Assembly (NCBI RefSeq): GCF_012489685.1
Contig: NC_080041.1
Coordinates: forward strand, 21,825,802 to 21,889,801
Source of the DNA: Lotus japonicus
Lineage: Eukaryota > Streptophyta > Magnoliopsida > Fabales > Fabaceae
Direction: 5' to 3'
DNA: 64,000 bases
Made by a program: the position numbers and the translations under genes. A model generated the notes under the pieces. That model did no database searches. It was not told the DNA's origin and saw only the letters and a program-made list of their open reading frames with translations. Numbering within the stretch: the first letter of the stretch is position 1; each line of letters starts with the position of its first letter. This document shows, piece by piece, positions 59,801-64,000 of the stretch.

Positions 59801-62800
59801 GTAGAGATTTATCCCCTTAAGATCCATTTGACAGAGACAATGTACAGAATGATGTGGGGATATTTCTTCCACGATGAAGAACGAGATTCGCAGCGACGAC
59901 AGGTCAGTTTAGAATTTTGTTGTATCTCTCCTGTTTCCACAACCAAGGCTAAAATTCACAGATGTTTTAAGTTAATATTATGATTGTTTGTGCAGGAAGT
60001 TTGGAAGGTTTCAACCACCGCTGGTGCAAGGCGTGTAAAAAAAGGTTCATCAGCCCATGAACCTTCTTCCTCAAGCAGTCACTCAACAAAAGAGTCTGAG
60101 GCCTCATCCAAATCTGTCTTCTCTACAATGCTATTTCCTGCTACCAGTCAGCCTTCTGTCCGAGTTGATTCAGCCCAAGTGAGTATTTAATGAAATGTCT
60201 AGACTAATACATGGTTCTCAAGTAATAATATTAAAAGAAATGCAAATAACATATTGTTTAGCACTCTTTTCAGCACATTTTTTATTATTGGGGAAATCTC
60301 ACGCCAGCCCACAACTGGAGTGAGTTGTTATTTTGTGTGGCCAGCATAGGATTTCACAAAATAATATGGAGAAAGTGTTGAAAGTAGTAGAAAACTATTA
60401 GATATCTTGTAAATAGGTAGGATATCTTGAATTAACAGAAATTATGTAGTGTAATCATTGTAAATCGAGGAAAAATGATATTATTGTACCTAGTATATAT
60501 AAGACTCCCTCCGTTGTGTAGTTGAAACACACGGATCCAGTATGGATCGACTTGACAAGATCGTTCATTCCCTGATAGTCCACCGCTGAACAGAGCAGCC
60601 ACACACACCACTTCTCCACCACTGCTTTCTCCTACACGCTGTCCTCCTCCGCGGTGCGTGGTGGCGTCCAGCCACGTTTCGGCCCTCTATTTTTATCAAC
60701 TAGATCACTTGCAGTTGCCAAGTTGGATTGCACCATCTAGGATAATTGGGCTTCTTCCATTAAACTGTGGCTCTGGACATGACTGTGAAGACCATCTCAC
60801 TCAGAAGTCTTATTCTGTGGTTGCCGCTGACAATCATCAATGGAAGAAGATTGATGACAACTTCGCAGTCTTATTAAATCAACCATTTATCCCTCCTTGA
60901 AGTAGATTTTTTCGTTCTCATGAGACTTGTGAATCTGTTTTGGAGCAGGACAAGGTACTCTACACAAATGTTGCTTAATGCTTATAGGAGTTTGCCAAAA
61001 TCTGTTGAATATTATTTCCCCTTGACGATTGGGTGGCTCTATGGTAGATTATTTAGGTCGAGTTCATGGTCTCCTTCATGATTTTAATGAACTCTTTTCC
61101 CCAGCTGACACTCCTGTCAAGGAGATAGAGCAATGGCAGACCTTCTTCATGCTCCTAGCCTTATATGGTTTTCCTTCGGAGTATTCTTCTACTCGGGATC
61201 AGGTTTTGGGATCTCCTACCTTACCCACTTTGAATCATACTGGGTCTACTTTGCTGCGTGTCCCAGTAAAATCATCCACTGAAGGGCATTGTCGCATACT
61301 CCAGTTGATTCATCTGCCTTGGTCATTCAGGGTGGTGATCATGGCTGGGTTCGTAAGCCCAGAAGGACTCGTCTCAGGTGTGATCATTGTCAGAAACTTG
61401 GCACACTATTGATAGATCTTATGCCTTGCATGGCCGCCCCCCCCCCAAACTTCCCACACTGCACAAACTGGCTCCTATCTCACTCTACATATCTTGGTCC
61501 ATGGATCCTTTATTCTGGATCCACTAATCACATTACTAGTAATAAATCTCTTTTACCACACTCTCTACTTCTGGTTTATTTTCATCTATCACAATGGCTA
61601 ATAGCTCACAAACTCTATCTCGGGGACAATCTCCCTTCCTCACGACCAGTGAAGAGACTGCTACGAACTCTCCCCTGGAACCAACTCCTTCGTCTCCTCC
61701 AGGCTTGCCTTCTGAGATTGATCTATCAATTTCACTTTGAAAATGTATATGCTCAACCGGTAATCCCTCTCCTCATTCTGTTAATTAGGGTTATCATCGC
61801 TAGTCTCCTTTGCAACATGCTTGTATTGCATCTTTGTCTTCTGTATCTATTCATAAAACTGTAGGTGGTGTTATATCTCACCCTGGTTGGAGGCAAGCTA
61901 TGCTTGATGATGTGTGATCTTCAGAATAGTGACACTAGGGAATTATTCTCTTCCTCTTGGGAAGTCTCTTGTAGGTCACCAGTGAATTTCCAGTCAAAGT
62001 TGGGCCTGATAGTCATGTTGATCGTCTCAAGGTTCGTTTGGTGGCTAAATGCTATACAAAGATGTTTGGCTTGGATTATGGTGATACTTTCTCTCCCGTG
62101 GCTAGAATGATGTTGGTCAGATTATTCATTTCTATTGCTGTTCTTCGTCACTGGCCTCTTTATCAACTTGACATCAGAAATGCTTTCGTCCATGGTGATC
62201 TTACTAAAGAAGTTTGTGTGAAGCAACCTCTTGGATCTATTTCTCAGAGAGAGTATTTTGAACTAGTCAGCCATCTTCAGAAGTCTTTATATGGATTTAG
62301 CTCTATCGTTTAGCAGTATGGTATGACTTGGAGTGAGGCTGATCACTTAGCTTTTTATCGTCACTTAGCTGATGGGTGCATTTACTTGATTGTATATGTG
62401 TATGAAATTGTCATTACGGACAATGATCATCATGGAATCACAGAAGTTGAAACGACAGAGGACATTGGTAGACTTCGTTATTAATTGGGCATAGAGGTTG
62501 CACAATCCAAACAATGAATTGTGATTTCTCCGAGGAAGTATGCTATGGATATTTTGGAGGAGCCGAGATTATTAAATGTCAAGCCAGTTGACACCCCTAT
62601 GGTTCTGAATCTCCAGCTTATGCCAACTTAGCAGGAGCCACTCCTAGACCCAGAGAAATATAGGAGACTAGTTGGAAAATGGAATAACCACACTGTCACC
62701 CGTCCAGATATTTCATTTTTTGTTTGTGTGGGAAAGTCAATTCCTTAATTCTCCTTGTGAAGTGCATTGGGATGTTGCGATTCACATGCTGAAGTATATT

Positions 62801-64000
62801 GAAGGAACTCCAGGAAAAAGGTTTATTATATCAAGACAAGGGCCATACATAGTTGTAGGATACTCAGATGCGAGTAGGTTCACCCTCTAATAGGAGCTCC
62901 ACCTCTCCTTGATGATAACTTAGTCTCCTGCAAGAGTAAGAAACAAAGTTTAGTAGCAAGATCAAGTGCTGAAGTAAAATATCGAGTGATGGCTACAACC
63001 ACTTGTGAGCTTATATGACTCAAACAGTTACTTCAAGACTTGAGATTTGGGAATTTTTCCCAGAAGACACTTATTTTTTGCAATTTGGCAGCCTTATACT
63101 TTGTCCCAAATCCATTGTTCCATGAAAGGACTAAACGCATTGAGATTTTTTGTCATTTTATTAGAGAGAAGATTTTATCTGGAGATATCAGCACTAGATT
63201 CGCCAGTTCCAATTATCAGTTGGTTGATGTTTTTACTAAGCTTTTGAGAGATCCTCGAGTTGAGTATATGTAACAAGCTTGGTGCATAGGACATATATGA
63301 TCCCGCTTGAGAGGGAGTGTTAGATATCTTGTAAATAGGTAGGATATCTTGTATTAATTGTAATTAGTTAGGGTAATCATTGTTAATAGGGAAACAATGA
63401 AATTATGTATTTATTGAAATACATGGATTCAGTCCAATACCTCTCTCGTTTTTCTTCTCATTTAACAGCTTTTTATTTTCTTTGTTTTTTCCAGTTTCTG
63501 TCCTAGTACATAATATTTTAAGATGCATGATAGATTTAATAGAGTTTGGTTACTTGCTTGCAGGCATCGAAAGCACAAAATGTCAGATCAAATCCTGGTA
63601 CTAGTTCAACCCCTGAGTTGATGAGGACATCTTCTTTTGATAGAACGTGGGAAGAGACTGTGGCAGAATCTGTAGCTGACGAACTTGTCTTACAAAGCTT
63701 TTCTTCCCACAAAAATGGCCCATTTGGCTTCACTGAGCTTCAGGATGAAGCATTTAAGAATAAATCAAAAGATTCCAAAGGTGTCAAAGCTGGTCATTCA
63801 TCTCTTGAAGAAACAAAGGTGGCTAAGTCTCTTGAAGAGAAGAAATCTAGGCCACGAAAGATAATTGAATTTCACAACATCAAAATTAGTCAGGTTTGCT
63901 GAATTGTCACATGTCATCTTTGATCACTTGTTTCAACATGGATATAATTCCTATTTCATGTAAATGGTGTATTATTTCTTTTAGGTGGAATTATTGGTTA
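31336..64000 (+). CDS. SAB: SABRE / KINKY POLLEN-like protein (plant BLTP2/Hobbit-type lipid-transfer protein), 21 coding exons in window, 3' end outside
   Basis: Joining the 20 complete exons gives 7326 nt, 2442 codons, with no stop. Every intron is GT-AG and every phase agrees. Family proteins are about 2600 residues, so roughly the last 150-200 residues lie beyond the window. Residues 1-45 are hydrophobic (FLFVFLLICVTLLLAFIFF), the ER-anchoring N terminus of the family. The middle is the long beta-groove region, with FSRWPRFGVPR and FWNLNYLPPHKLR in exon 10. Charged coiled-coil segments span residues 2020-2130, then comes SAWNPPPEWGKK near 2208. Arabidopsis SABRE and KIP act in polarised and tip growth, microtubule and membrane organisation. 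Animal and fungal relatives (Hobbit/BLTP2, Fmp27) work at ER-plasma membrane contacts. I cannot tell SAB from KIP orthology here. The introns total most of the 32 kb and are full of transposons. Confidence 0.93.
31407..33222 (+). other. Intron 1
   Basis: 1816 bp, GT-AG. Contains a Ty1/copia reverse-transcriptase remnant (32300-32640, separate entry). The rest is AT-rich with no other recognisable content. Confidence 0.8.
32300..32640 (+). pseudogene. Ty1/copia reverse-transcriptase fragment in intron 1
   Basis: Broken plus-strand frames read LSTNHKKFTIIL, then VPKTVSEALSKRKWREATEE with EMNALERNN, then YNADESLGTYKAMF, LAYGINYKET and VAKMNIVRM. These are the N-terminal landmarks of copia RT in order. 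Stops and small indels interrupt it. Confidence 0.75.
33223..33334 (+). CDS. SAB: SABRE-like exon 2
   Basis: 112 nt, residues 24-61. Encodes LLAWILSRIFGASVGF and LRDVVVVFKK. Acceptor GACAG|A, donor AAG|GTATTC, ends in phase 0. Confidence 0.88.
33895..34057 (+). mobile_element. Copia LTR remnant (family C1) in intron 2
   Basis: Shares GATATTATGTATTTATTG, TGTAGTTGAGACACA and the TTCTTCTCATTGAACA end with the LTRs at 49620, 55228, 60396 and 63318. 5'-truncated, with no internal region seen. Confidence 0.6.
34375..34638 (+). CDS. SAB: SABRE-like exon 3
   Basis: 264 nt, residues 62-149. GGIESVSIGEVKLNL and PKLQVLICNLEVIMRP are strongly family-like, followed by a Lys-rich segment and WRIICIARYLSVSVKDLVLK. 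Phase 0 at both ends. Confidence 0.92.
34639..35157 (+). other. Intron 3, nothing recognised
   Basis: 519 bp, AT-rich, GTATGC...TTGCAG. No repeat or coding fragment recognised. Confidence 0.7.
35158..35420 (+). CDS. SAB: SABRE-like exon 4
   Basis: 263 nt, residues 150-237. Encodes TPKSTFEIKELGLDIC and FICEKISISCEFGHVR. Ends in the middle of an Arg codon (AG|G). Donor GTACTA is weaker than the others. Confidence 0.9.
35421..36054 (+). other. Intron 4, nothing recognised
   Basis: 634 bp. No transposon landmark seen. The long open frame that continues from exon 4 into this intron has no family similarity past the donor. Confidence 0.7.
36055..36271 (+). CDS. SAB: SABRE-like exon 5
   Basis: 217 nt, residues 238-309. 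Encodes TKKVDISCGEVTVNLNERLL and QQKLARYCSLFPEK. Acceptor ACACAG, donor GAAG|GTTTGA. Confidence 0.9.
36671..36740 (-). other. tRNA-like sequence in the left arm
   Basis: On the minus strand TAGCTCAATTTG (A-box-like) is followed about 45 bases later by GGTTCGAACC, an excellent B box of a tRNA gene. The folded arms do not form a full tRNA cloverleaf by eye, so this is a tRNA-derived sequence, not a tRNA gene. Confidence 0.55.
37208..37320 (+). repeat. GT-rich minisatellite inside the intron-5 element
   Basis: GTGGGTGGCTGGGTTTGATGG-like units occur about three times with small changes, separated by GTGGGTYGTGG. It lies between the inverted arms. Confidence 0.6.
37471..37540 (+). other. tRNA-like sequence in the right arm
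   Basis: TAGCTCAACTGG matches the tRNA A box well. GGCTCGAACC about 45 bases on is a one-change B box. It is the inverted counterpart of 36671-36740. The element may have absorbed a tRNA-derived SINE head before its arms were duplicated. Confidence 0.55.
38345..38720 (+). repeat. CCCGAGCTTTAGG-type interspersed repeat, intron 5
   Basis: CCGAGCTTTAGGCTTTTGGAA and two variants occur in tandem at roughly 35-bp spacing (38348-38430). Related words (CATTCCAAGCTTTGTAAAGC, CATTCCGAGCTTGACAAAAC) follow. This resembles subterminal repeats of a DNA transposon, but I cannot define ends. Confidence 0.4.
38848..39231 (+). other. Unassigned open frame in intron 5, probably a fragment of inserted DNA
   Basis: 127 codons with a Lys/Arg-rich C-terminal part (DVRRKRKAKREPKIEPSKNG) and a Gly/Glu-rich middle. 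I do not recognise it. A second frame nearby reads FENRSDEEAIEELAGHFLDQ, which also looks coding-like, suggesting a decayed captured gene piece. It lies within intron 5, has no matching splice phase with exons 5 and 6, and is not part of the SABRE-like protein. Confidence 0.3.
39679..39785 (+). mobile_element. TRIM LTR fragment, intron 5
   Basis: CCTTATAAATGGGAGGGCAA, then CTCTCCCTTGAG, CTCTTGGGGTATAGTTAG and CCCAAATTCTAA match the second half of the TRIM LTRs at 50699 and 50928. Confidence 0.5.
39947..40117 (+). CDS. SAB: SABRE-like exon 6
   Basis: 171 nt, residues 310-366. NLPKLNVSFVHCEYGLSVEN and NIMGIQLKSIKSRS are highly typical of the family. Acceptor GATAG, donor CAT|GTATGG. Confidence 0.93.
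40202..40279 (+). CDS. SAB: SABRE-like exon 7
   Basis: 78 nt, residues 367-392. LLREASASILEISKVNLASF then VYVPVQ. It follows the short 84-bp intron 6. Confidence 0.9.
41061..41150 (+). mobile_element. TRIM LTR fragment, intron 7
   Basis: TGTTGAGAGGTCCTACATTG, then ACTAGAGATATGG and TAGTCCTTATAA match the start of the TRIM LTRs at 50699 and 50928. Confidence 0.55.
41155..41290. repeat. Dispersed GCGGAAATAGCGG-type repeat, intron 7
   Basis: TTGTTAATTGCGGACC, AATAGCGG, AGAGCGGCAAATAG and GCTATAGCCCTATAGC resemble a common plant short repeat built of GCGCTATAGC words. Only a piece is present. Confidence 0.35.
41398..41850 (+). mobile_element. Copia 3' end and LTR, intron 7
   Basis: The frame reads QYADIFTKFGLP, then LRDKLNKADKFSLIQPP and VCRG, the C terminus of a copia polyprotein. 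A purine-rich GCAGGGGCA follows, then an LTR starting TGTTAAAATG at 41534. The LTR carries a (TC)n microsatellite at about 41796-41845. No downstream primer site was found. Confidence 0.65.
41796..41845 (+). repeat. (TC)n microsatellite
   Basis: About 24 uninterrupted TC units near the end of the copia LTR piece. It is likely to be length-variable. Confidence 0.9.
41880..42340 (-). pseudogene. Copia RNase H fragment, antisense in intron 7
   Basis: Minus strand, in order from 42340 down: GCVFTGSDLISWK, then ASTTCKLIW near 42155, LLKEFNGG, then AIDCQFLKE, NFVHSND and LADVFTKSL near 41925. These are copia RNase H/C-terminal landmarks with several stops and shifts. Confidence 0.65.
42537..42785 (+). 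CDS. SAB: SABRE-like exon 8
   Basis: 249 nt, residues 393-475. LGGLQCNIIMNRLKPWLLLH and TPQLTLILFDMEGSPVYH are family-like. Acceptor TTGCAG, donor CAT|GTACGT. Confidence 0.93.
42786..43378 (+). other. Intron 8, nothing recognised
   Basis: 593 bp of AT-rich sequence. No repeat recognised. Confidence 0.7.
43379..45460 (+). CDS. SAB: SABRE-like exon 9 (large)
   Basis: 2082 nt, residues 476-1169. It enters through GRLQSAHLSANNISNMGTTV. It includes GELNLQLANEYQECLKESFF, DWVIQGLDVHICLPYRLQLR and RKLIADIEEEPIQGWLDEHY, then RLYGAEIALNTGSLVVQIRN. Part of the repeated beta-groove region of BLTP2-type proteins. An acidic, low-complexity stretch lies near residues 990-1030. Uninterrupted frame. Confidence 0.95.
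45461..45781 (+). other. Intron 9, nothing recognised
   Basis: 321 bp of AT-rich sequence, GTAGTA...AAACAG. No repeat recognised. Confidence 0.7.
45782..47723 (+). CDS. SAB: SABRE-like exon 10 (large), with a coding minisatellite
   Basis: 1942 nt, residues 1170 to 1817. ATSFQPQILQDVYVGRWRKV, PMKTYSDLPIHFQKGEVSFG, FSETRWNFLASTDPYENLDK, FSRWPRFGVPRIVRSGNLSL and FVYSLKLLWTIGNRDAVCSW are family landmarks. Near residues 1737-1776 a five-unit octapeptide repeat interrupts the otherwise conserved protein. Ends TCT G|GTATGT, phase 1. Confidence 0.95.
47480..47599 (+). repeat. In-frame 24-bp x 5 minisatellite in exon 10
   Basis: Five units of exactly 24 bases start at 47480, 47504, 47528, 47552 and 47576. 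They encode DGAETHQG, DAGETHQD, NGSETHQD, DGAETHRG and EGAETHQD. The period is a multiple of three, so changes in copy number keep the frame. The array sits in an acidic, probably disordered linker between the WTIGNRDAVCSW segment and the HFVKVDNLAS segment. Confidence 0.95.
47919..48016 (+). CDS. SAB: SABRE-like exon 11
   Basis: 98 nt, residues 1817-1849. TRHFMVNVIEPQFNLHSEDA then N. Acceptor TTGCCAG, donor AAT|GTAAGG. Confidence 0.93.
48017..48515 (+). other. Intron 11, nothing recognised
   Basis: 499 bp, pyrimidine-rich towards the acceptor. The open frame from 48285 into exon 12 is a run-on across the splice site and is not a separate gene. Confidence 0.7.
48516..48872 (+). CDS. SAB: SABRE-like exon 12
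   Basis: 357 nt, residues 1850-1968. GRFLLAARSGRILAQSFHSV, LHVGYEMIEQ and WLPKILRGSPKVGRTGALLE then RVFMPCDMYFRFTRHKGG. Among the most conserved parts of the family. Confidence 0.95.
49300..49563 (-). mobile_element. TRIM-like miniature LTR element remnant, intron 12
   Basis: On the minus strand an LTR-like unit starts TGTTAGAAATATAATATAAA at 49563 and ends TTCATGACA, followed by TGGTATTAGAGC (primer-site-like). A second TAGAAATATAATATAA start lies near 49336 after a G-rich tract. Same family as 52941-53237. Confidence 0.5.
49620..49752 (+). mobile_element. Copia LTR remnant (family C1), intron 12
   Basis: Starts TGTTAGATATCTTGTATTAA and contains TTTGTAGTTGACACACACAG. Followed by TTGTATCAAGAGCC, which resembles an iMet primer site, so it is a 5' LTR. 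No internal coding region follows. Confidence 0.6.
50699..51045 (+). mobile_element. TRIM (terminal-repeat retrotransposon in miniature), intron 12
   Basis: Two direct repeats of about 118 bp start TGTTGAGAAGTT at 50699 and 50928 and run through AGAGATATGGCCAAGATAGC and TTTTGGGGTAGAGTTAG to CCCAAATTC. The roughly 110-bp interior starts with TTAGAGCATATCC, a damaged iMet primer site, and ends in GTGAGGGGGAG, a purine tract directly before the second repeat. There is no coding capacity. No clear target duplication was seen. Confidence 0.75.
51062..51720 (-). pseudogene. Copia fragments, antisense in intron 12
   Basis: Minus strand: NPVFHERTKHIEVVCHFIRE and KIPCGSIKTSFVC near 51410-51330, ending the RNase H region. 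A purine tract GCTTGAGGGGGAATTTTGAG and a probable LTR start TGTCGTAAATA at 51184 follow. A gag-like piece (EWEQPG..LFTWIL-type, broken) lies near 51660-51600. The pieces may belong to different elements. Confidence 0.6.
51933..52191 (-). mobile_element. Copia-type LTR, antisense, with primer site
   Basis: On the minus strand the LTR starts TGTTAAAATATAAGTTG at 52191 and ends near CACTTTCTAG. It is followed by TATGGTATCAGGGCTTG (51918-51934), an iMet-type primer site. It carries a TATATAA-type box read on the minus strand near 52036. Confidence 0.6.
52404..52522 (+). CDS. SAB: SABRE-like exon 13
   Basis: 119 nt, residues 1969-2007. VKPLKELIFNSHNIAATMTS and RQFQVMLDVLNNLLFARLP match the family closely. 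Ends mid-codon AG|G. Confidence 0.94.
52941..53237 (+). mobile_element. TRIM with 71-73 bp LTRs, intron 13
   Basis: LTR-like repeats 52941-53013 (TGTTAGGAATATGAC...CATAACA) and 53167-53237 (TGCTAGAAATATAAT...CATGACA) share CAATAGCTTAAG and TTTTG. A primer site TGGTATTAGAGC (one change from the iMet form) begins directly after the first repeat. A purine stretch GAAGGGG precedes the second. The interior is about 150 bp and noncoding. Confidence 0.75.
53387..53636 (+). CDS. SAB: SABRE-like exon 14
   Basis: 250 nt, residues 2008-2091. Starts with PKKSSLSLSAEDDENIDEEA, an acidic stretch, then a charged coiled-coil (EEVELAKINLEKKDRERKLL) and DDILKLSLWCDPSTDINPEK. Phase 0 at the end. Confidence 0.94.
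54344..54490 (+). mobile_element. Candidate tRNA-derived SINE, intron 14
   Basis: GTTTCAGTGGTAGGCAAG (A-box-like) and AAGTTCAAACCTCGGG (B-box-like) lie about 45 bases apart, as in tRNA-derived SINE heads. They are followed by a noncoding body and an AT-rich end near 54480. Target duplication not determined. Confidence 0.45.
54676..54706 (+). repeat. (CA)n microsatellite
   Basis: ACACACACACAACACAAACA followed by further CA units. Simple repeat. Confidence 0.8.
55228..55323 (+). mobile_element. Copia LTR remnant (family C1), intron 14
   Basis: GTGTAGTTGAGACACACGGA and the TTTTCATTTAACA end match the other C1 LTRs. 5'-truncated. It lies next to an antisense copia pol piece. Confidence 0.55.
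55360..55760 (-). pseudogene. Copia RT fragment, antisense in intron 14
   Basis: Minus strand: LRDKVDRLKARLVD near 55600, VYTQVFGLDNGDHFSHVAKM, VLVRLFLSIATIHQWPLYLL and LHYDLTEAVYMEQTPKF down to about 55385. This is the N-terminal RT region of copia with a few disrupted positions. The piece nearer 55760 is in other frames. Confidence 0.75.
56217..56441 (+). CDS. SAB: SABRE-like exon 15
   Basis: 225 nt, residues 2092-2166. A helical, charged stretch (VQRLKRELVSAQKIRKEAYA then SLRMAMQNASQMRLMEKEKN) followed by YAMRISLQINKVVWSMLIDG. Phase 0 at both ends. Confidence 0.94.
56442..56902 (+). other. Intron 15, contains a 17-base poly-G run
   Basis: 461 bp. G-run at 56726-56742. No transposon recognised. 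Confidence 0.75.
56903..57042 (+). CDS. SAB: SABRE-like exon 16
   Basis: 140 nt, residues 2167-2212. IYDFDRDYKDVGVSQFTTKY and NCLPNAKSDMILSAWNPPPE. Ends mid-codon AA|A. Confidence 0.95.
57043..57499 (+). other. Intron 16, nothing recognised
   Basis: 457 bp of AT-rich sequence with a short (TC)n near 57220. No transposon recognised. Confidence 0.7.
57500..57572 (+). CDS. SAB: SABRE-like exon 17
   Basis: 73 nt, residues 2213-2237. KVMLKVDARQGAPKDGSSPF then ELFQ. Acceptor TTCCCAG, donor CAG|GTTAGC. Confidence 0.94.
58540..59165 (+). pseudogene. Copia gag / protease-start fragment, intron 17
   Basis: Ser/His-rich tract (SHSSHPSQSHSASSS), an RGRGRYGCGGSGRCGRG basic tract and a decayed CCHC knuckle, then MVANLPSSSSGPTWYPQFGA with SHDVTPHLQNIHQS. 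The last segment is the usual start of copia protease, here with its catalytic Asp lost (QFGA where family members have an Asp-Ser-Gly-Ala type motif). Frame changes occur near 58800-59000. Confidence 0.7.
59249..59402 (+). mobile_element. LTR remnant, intron 17
   Basis: Starts TGTTTCTAATCATG and ends TTAGTTTCTAACA, with TATAAATACAG near 59320 and a TTGTAATAG-type stretch after it. The structure fits a short LTR with promoter and end signals. Confidence 0.45.
59801..59902 (+). CDS. SAB: SABRE-like exon 18
   Basis: 102 nt, residues 2238-2271. VEIYPLKIHLTETMYRMMWG then YFFHDEERDSQRRQ. The acceptor TGTAG is followed by GTAGAG, so the correct AG is fixed by frame and family match. Confidence 0.95.
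59996..60178 (+). CDS. SAB: SABRE-like exon 19
   Basis: 183 nt, residues 2272-2332. EVWKVSTTAGARRVKKGSSA then a Ser-rich linker (EPSSSSSHSTKESEASSKSV). Preceded by the short 93-bp intron 18. Confidence 0.94.
60658..61412 (+). pseudogene. Copia gag fragments in intron 19
   Basis: Pieces include HQWKKIDDNFAVLL near 60840, FFRSHETCESVLEQDKVLYT near 60910, and MVDYLGRVHGLLHDFNELFS with MLLALYGFPSEYSSTRDQVL at 61041-61210. These follow the order of copia gag. Stops and frame changes separate them. Confidence 0.6.
62020..62320 (+). pseudogene. Copia RT fragment in intron 19
   Basis: FGLDYGDTFSPVARMMLVRL, FISIAVLRHWPLYQLDIRNA, FVHGDLTKEV and FELVSHLQKSLYGF are classic copia RT segments in one open frame. 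It ends at a stop near 62313. Confidence 0.85.
62640..63260 (+). pseudogene. Copia RNase H and C-terminal fragment in intron 19
   Basis: VHWDVAIHMLKYIEGTPGKR and YSDASR near 62760-62880, AKYRVMATTTCELI-like pieces near 62975, NPLFHERTKRIEIFCHFIRE with ASSNYQLVDVFTKLL near 63110-63240. Several stops interrupt. Confidence 0.8.
63318..63467 (+). repeat. 3' LTR of the intron-19 copia element
   Basis: 150 bp, TGTTAGATATCTTG...TCATTTAACA. Matches the 5' LTR at 60396 onward except for an internal deletion after TATTTATTG. Confidence 0.75.
63564..63893 (+). CDS. SAB: SABRE-like exon 20
   Basis: 330 nt, residues 2333-2442. SSTPELMRTSSFDRTWEETV and AESVADELVL, then a charged linker and PRKIIEFHNIKISQ. 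Acceptor TTGCAG, donor CAG|GTTTGC. Confidence 0.94.
63985..64000 (+). CDS. SAB: SABRE-like exon 21, first 16 bases, cut by the window end
   Basis: After TTTTAG the frame reads VELLV, which continues the family sequence directly from the exon 20 end. The remainder of the exon and the 3' end of the gene are outside. Confidence 0.85.

Larger units (their letters stand above)
60396..63467 (+). mobile_element. Decayed Ty1/copia retrotransposon (family C1), intron 19
   Basis: 5' LTR starts at 60396 (TATTAGATATC, the first G changed to A) with TATATAAG near 60500. The 3' LTR is 63318-63467 (TGTTAGATATC...TTTAACA). It lacks a segment present in the 5' copy. Between them lie broken gag, RT and RNase H pieces in coherent order. 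The purine tract TTGAGAGGGAG precedes the 3' LTR. No matching 5-bp flanks were found. Confidence 0.72.

Overview
The window is plant nuclear DNA. All 20 introns of its one host gene are GT-AG, the DNA is packed with plant LTR retrotransposons primed from initiator tRNA-Met, and the host gene is a member of the SABRE / KINKY POLLEN family. The protein sequence and the GGCTTAAATGCATTTG-ended intronic element suggest a dicot, most likely a papilionoid legume. That assignment is an inference.

Layout. (1) 1-29381 is a nested pile of long-LTR Ty3/gypsy elements. The youngest is a complete element (1774-12402) with chromovirus/Tekay-like traits, 2.9-kb LTRs, a 5-bp target duplication CTTGT, an iMet primer-binding site and gag and pol reading frames. 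It sits inside the LTR of an older element (1-1773 plus 12403-13074), which is followed by a gag remnant and by LTRs of two further related families (to 28160 and 29381). (2) Exactly 100 Ns lie at 14583-14682. The sequence after the gap (14683-25751) repeats the sequence before it (3523-14582) almost base for base, flanking DNA included, and most differences are homopolymer-length changes. This is most simply an unmerged contig overlap, so the second retrotransposon is probably not a second insertion. (3) 29382-31335 is intergenic and carries a decayed Mutator-like transposase on the minus strand. (4) 31336-64000 holds one large plus-strand host gene, SABRE-like (a plant BLTP2/Hobbit-type bridge-like lipid-transfer protein). 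I placed 20 complete coding exons and the first 16 bases of a 21st. Together the complete exons keep an uninterrupted frame of 2442 codons, and the 3' end lies beyond the window.

The introns of the SABRE-like gene have collected a Mutator-type foldback element whose arms contain tRNA-like sequences, two miniature LTR elements (TRIMs), a tRNA-derived SINE candidate, one decayed full-length Ty1/copia element and many copia fragments. The gene frame itself is clean. Its one unusual coding feature is a five-copy, 24-bp in-frame repeat in exon 10 that encodes an acidic, ETHQ-containing octapeptide array.

I found no new enzymatic or defence system. The observations most worth checking are the assembly duplication, the coding minisatellite, the two inactivating lesions of the young retrotransposon, and the tRNA-like arms of the intron-5 element.
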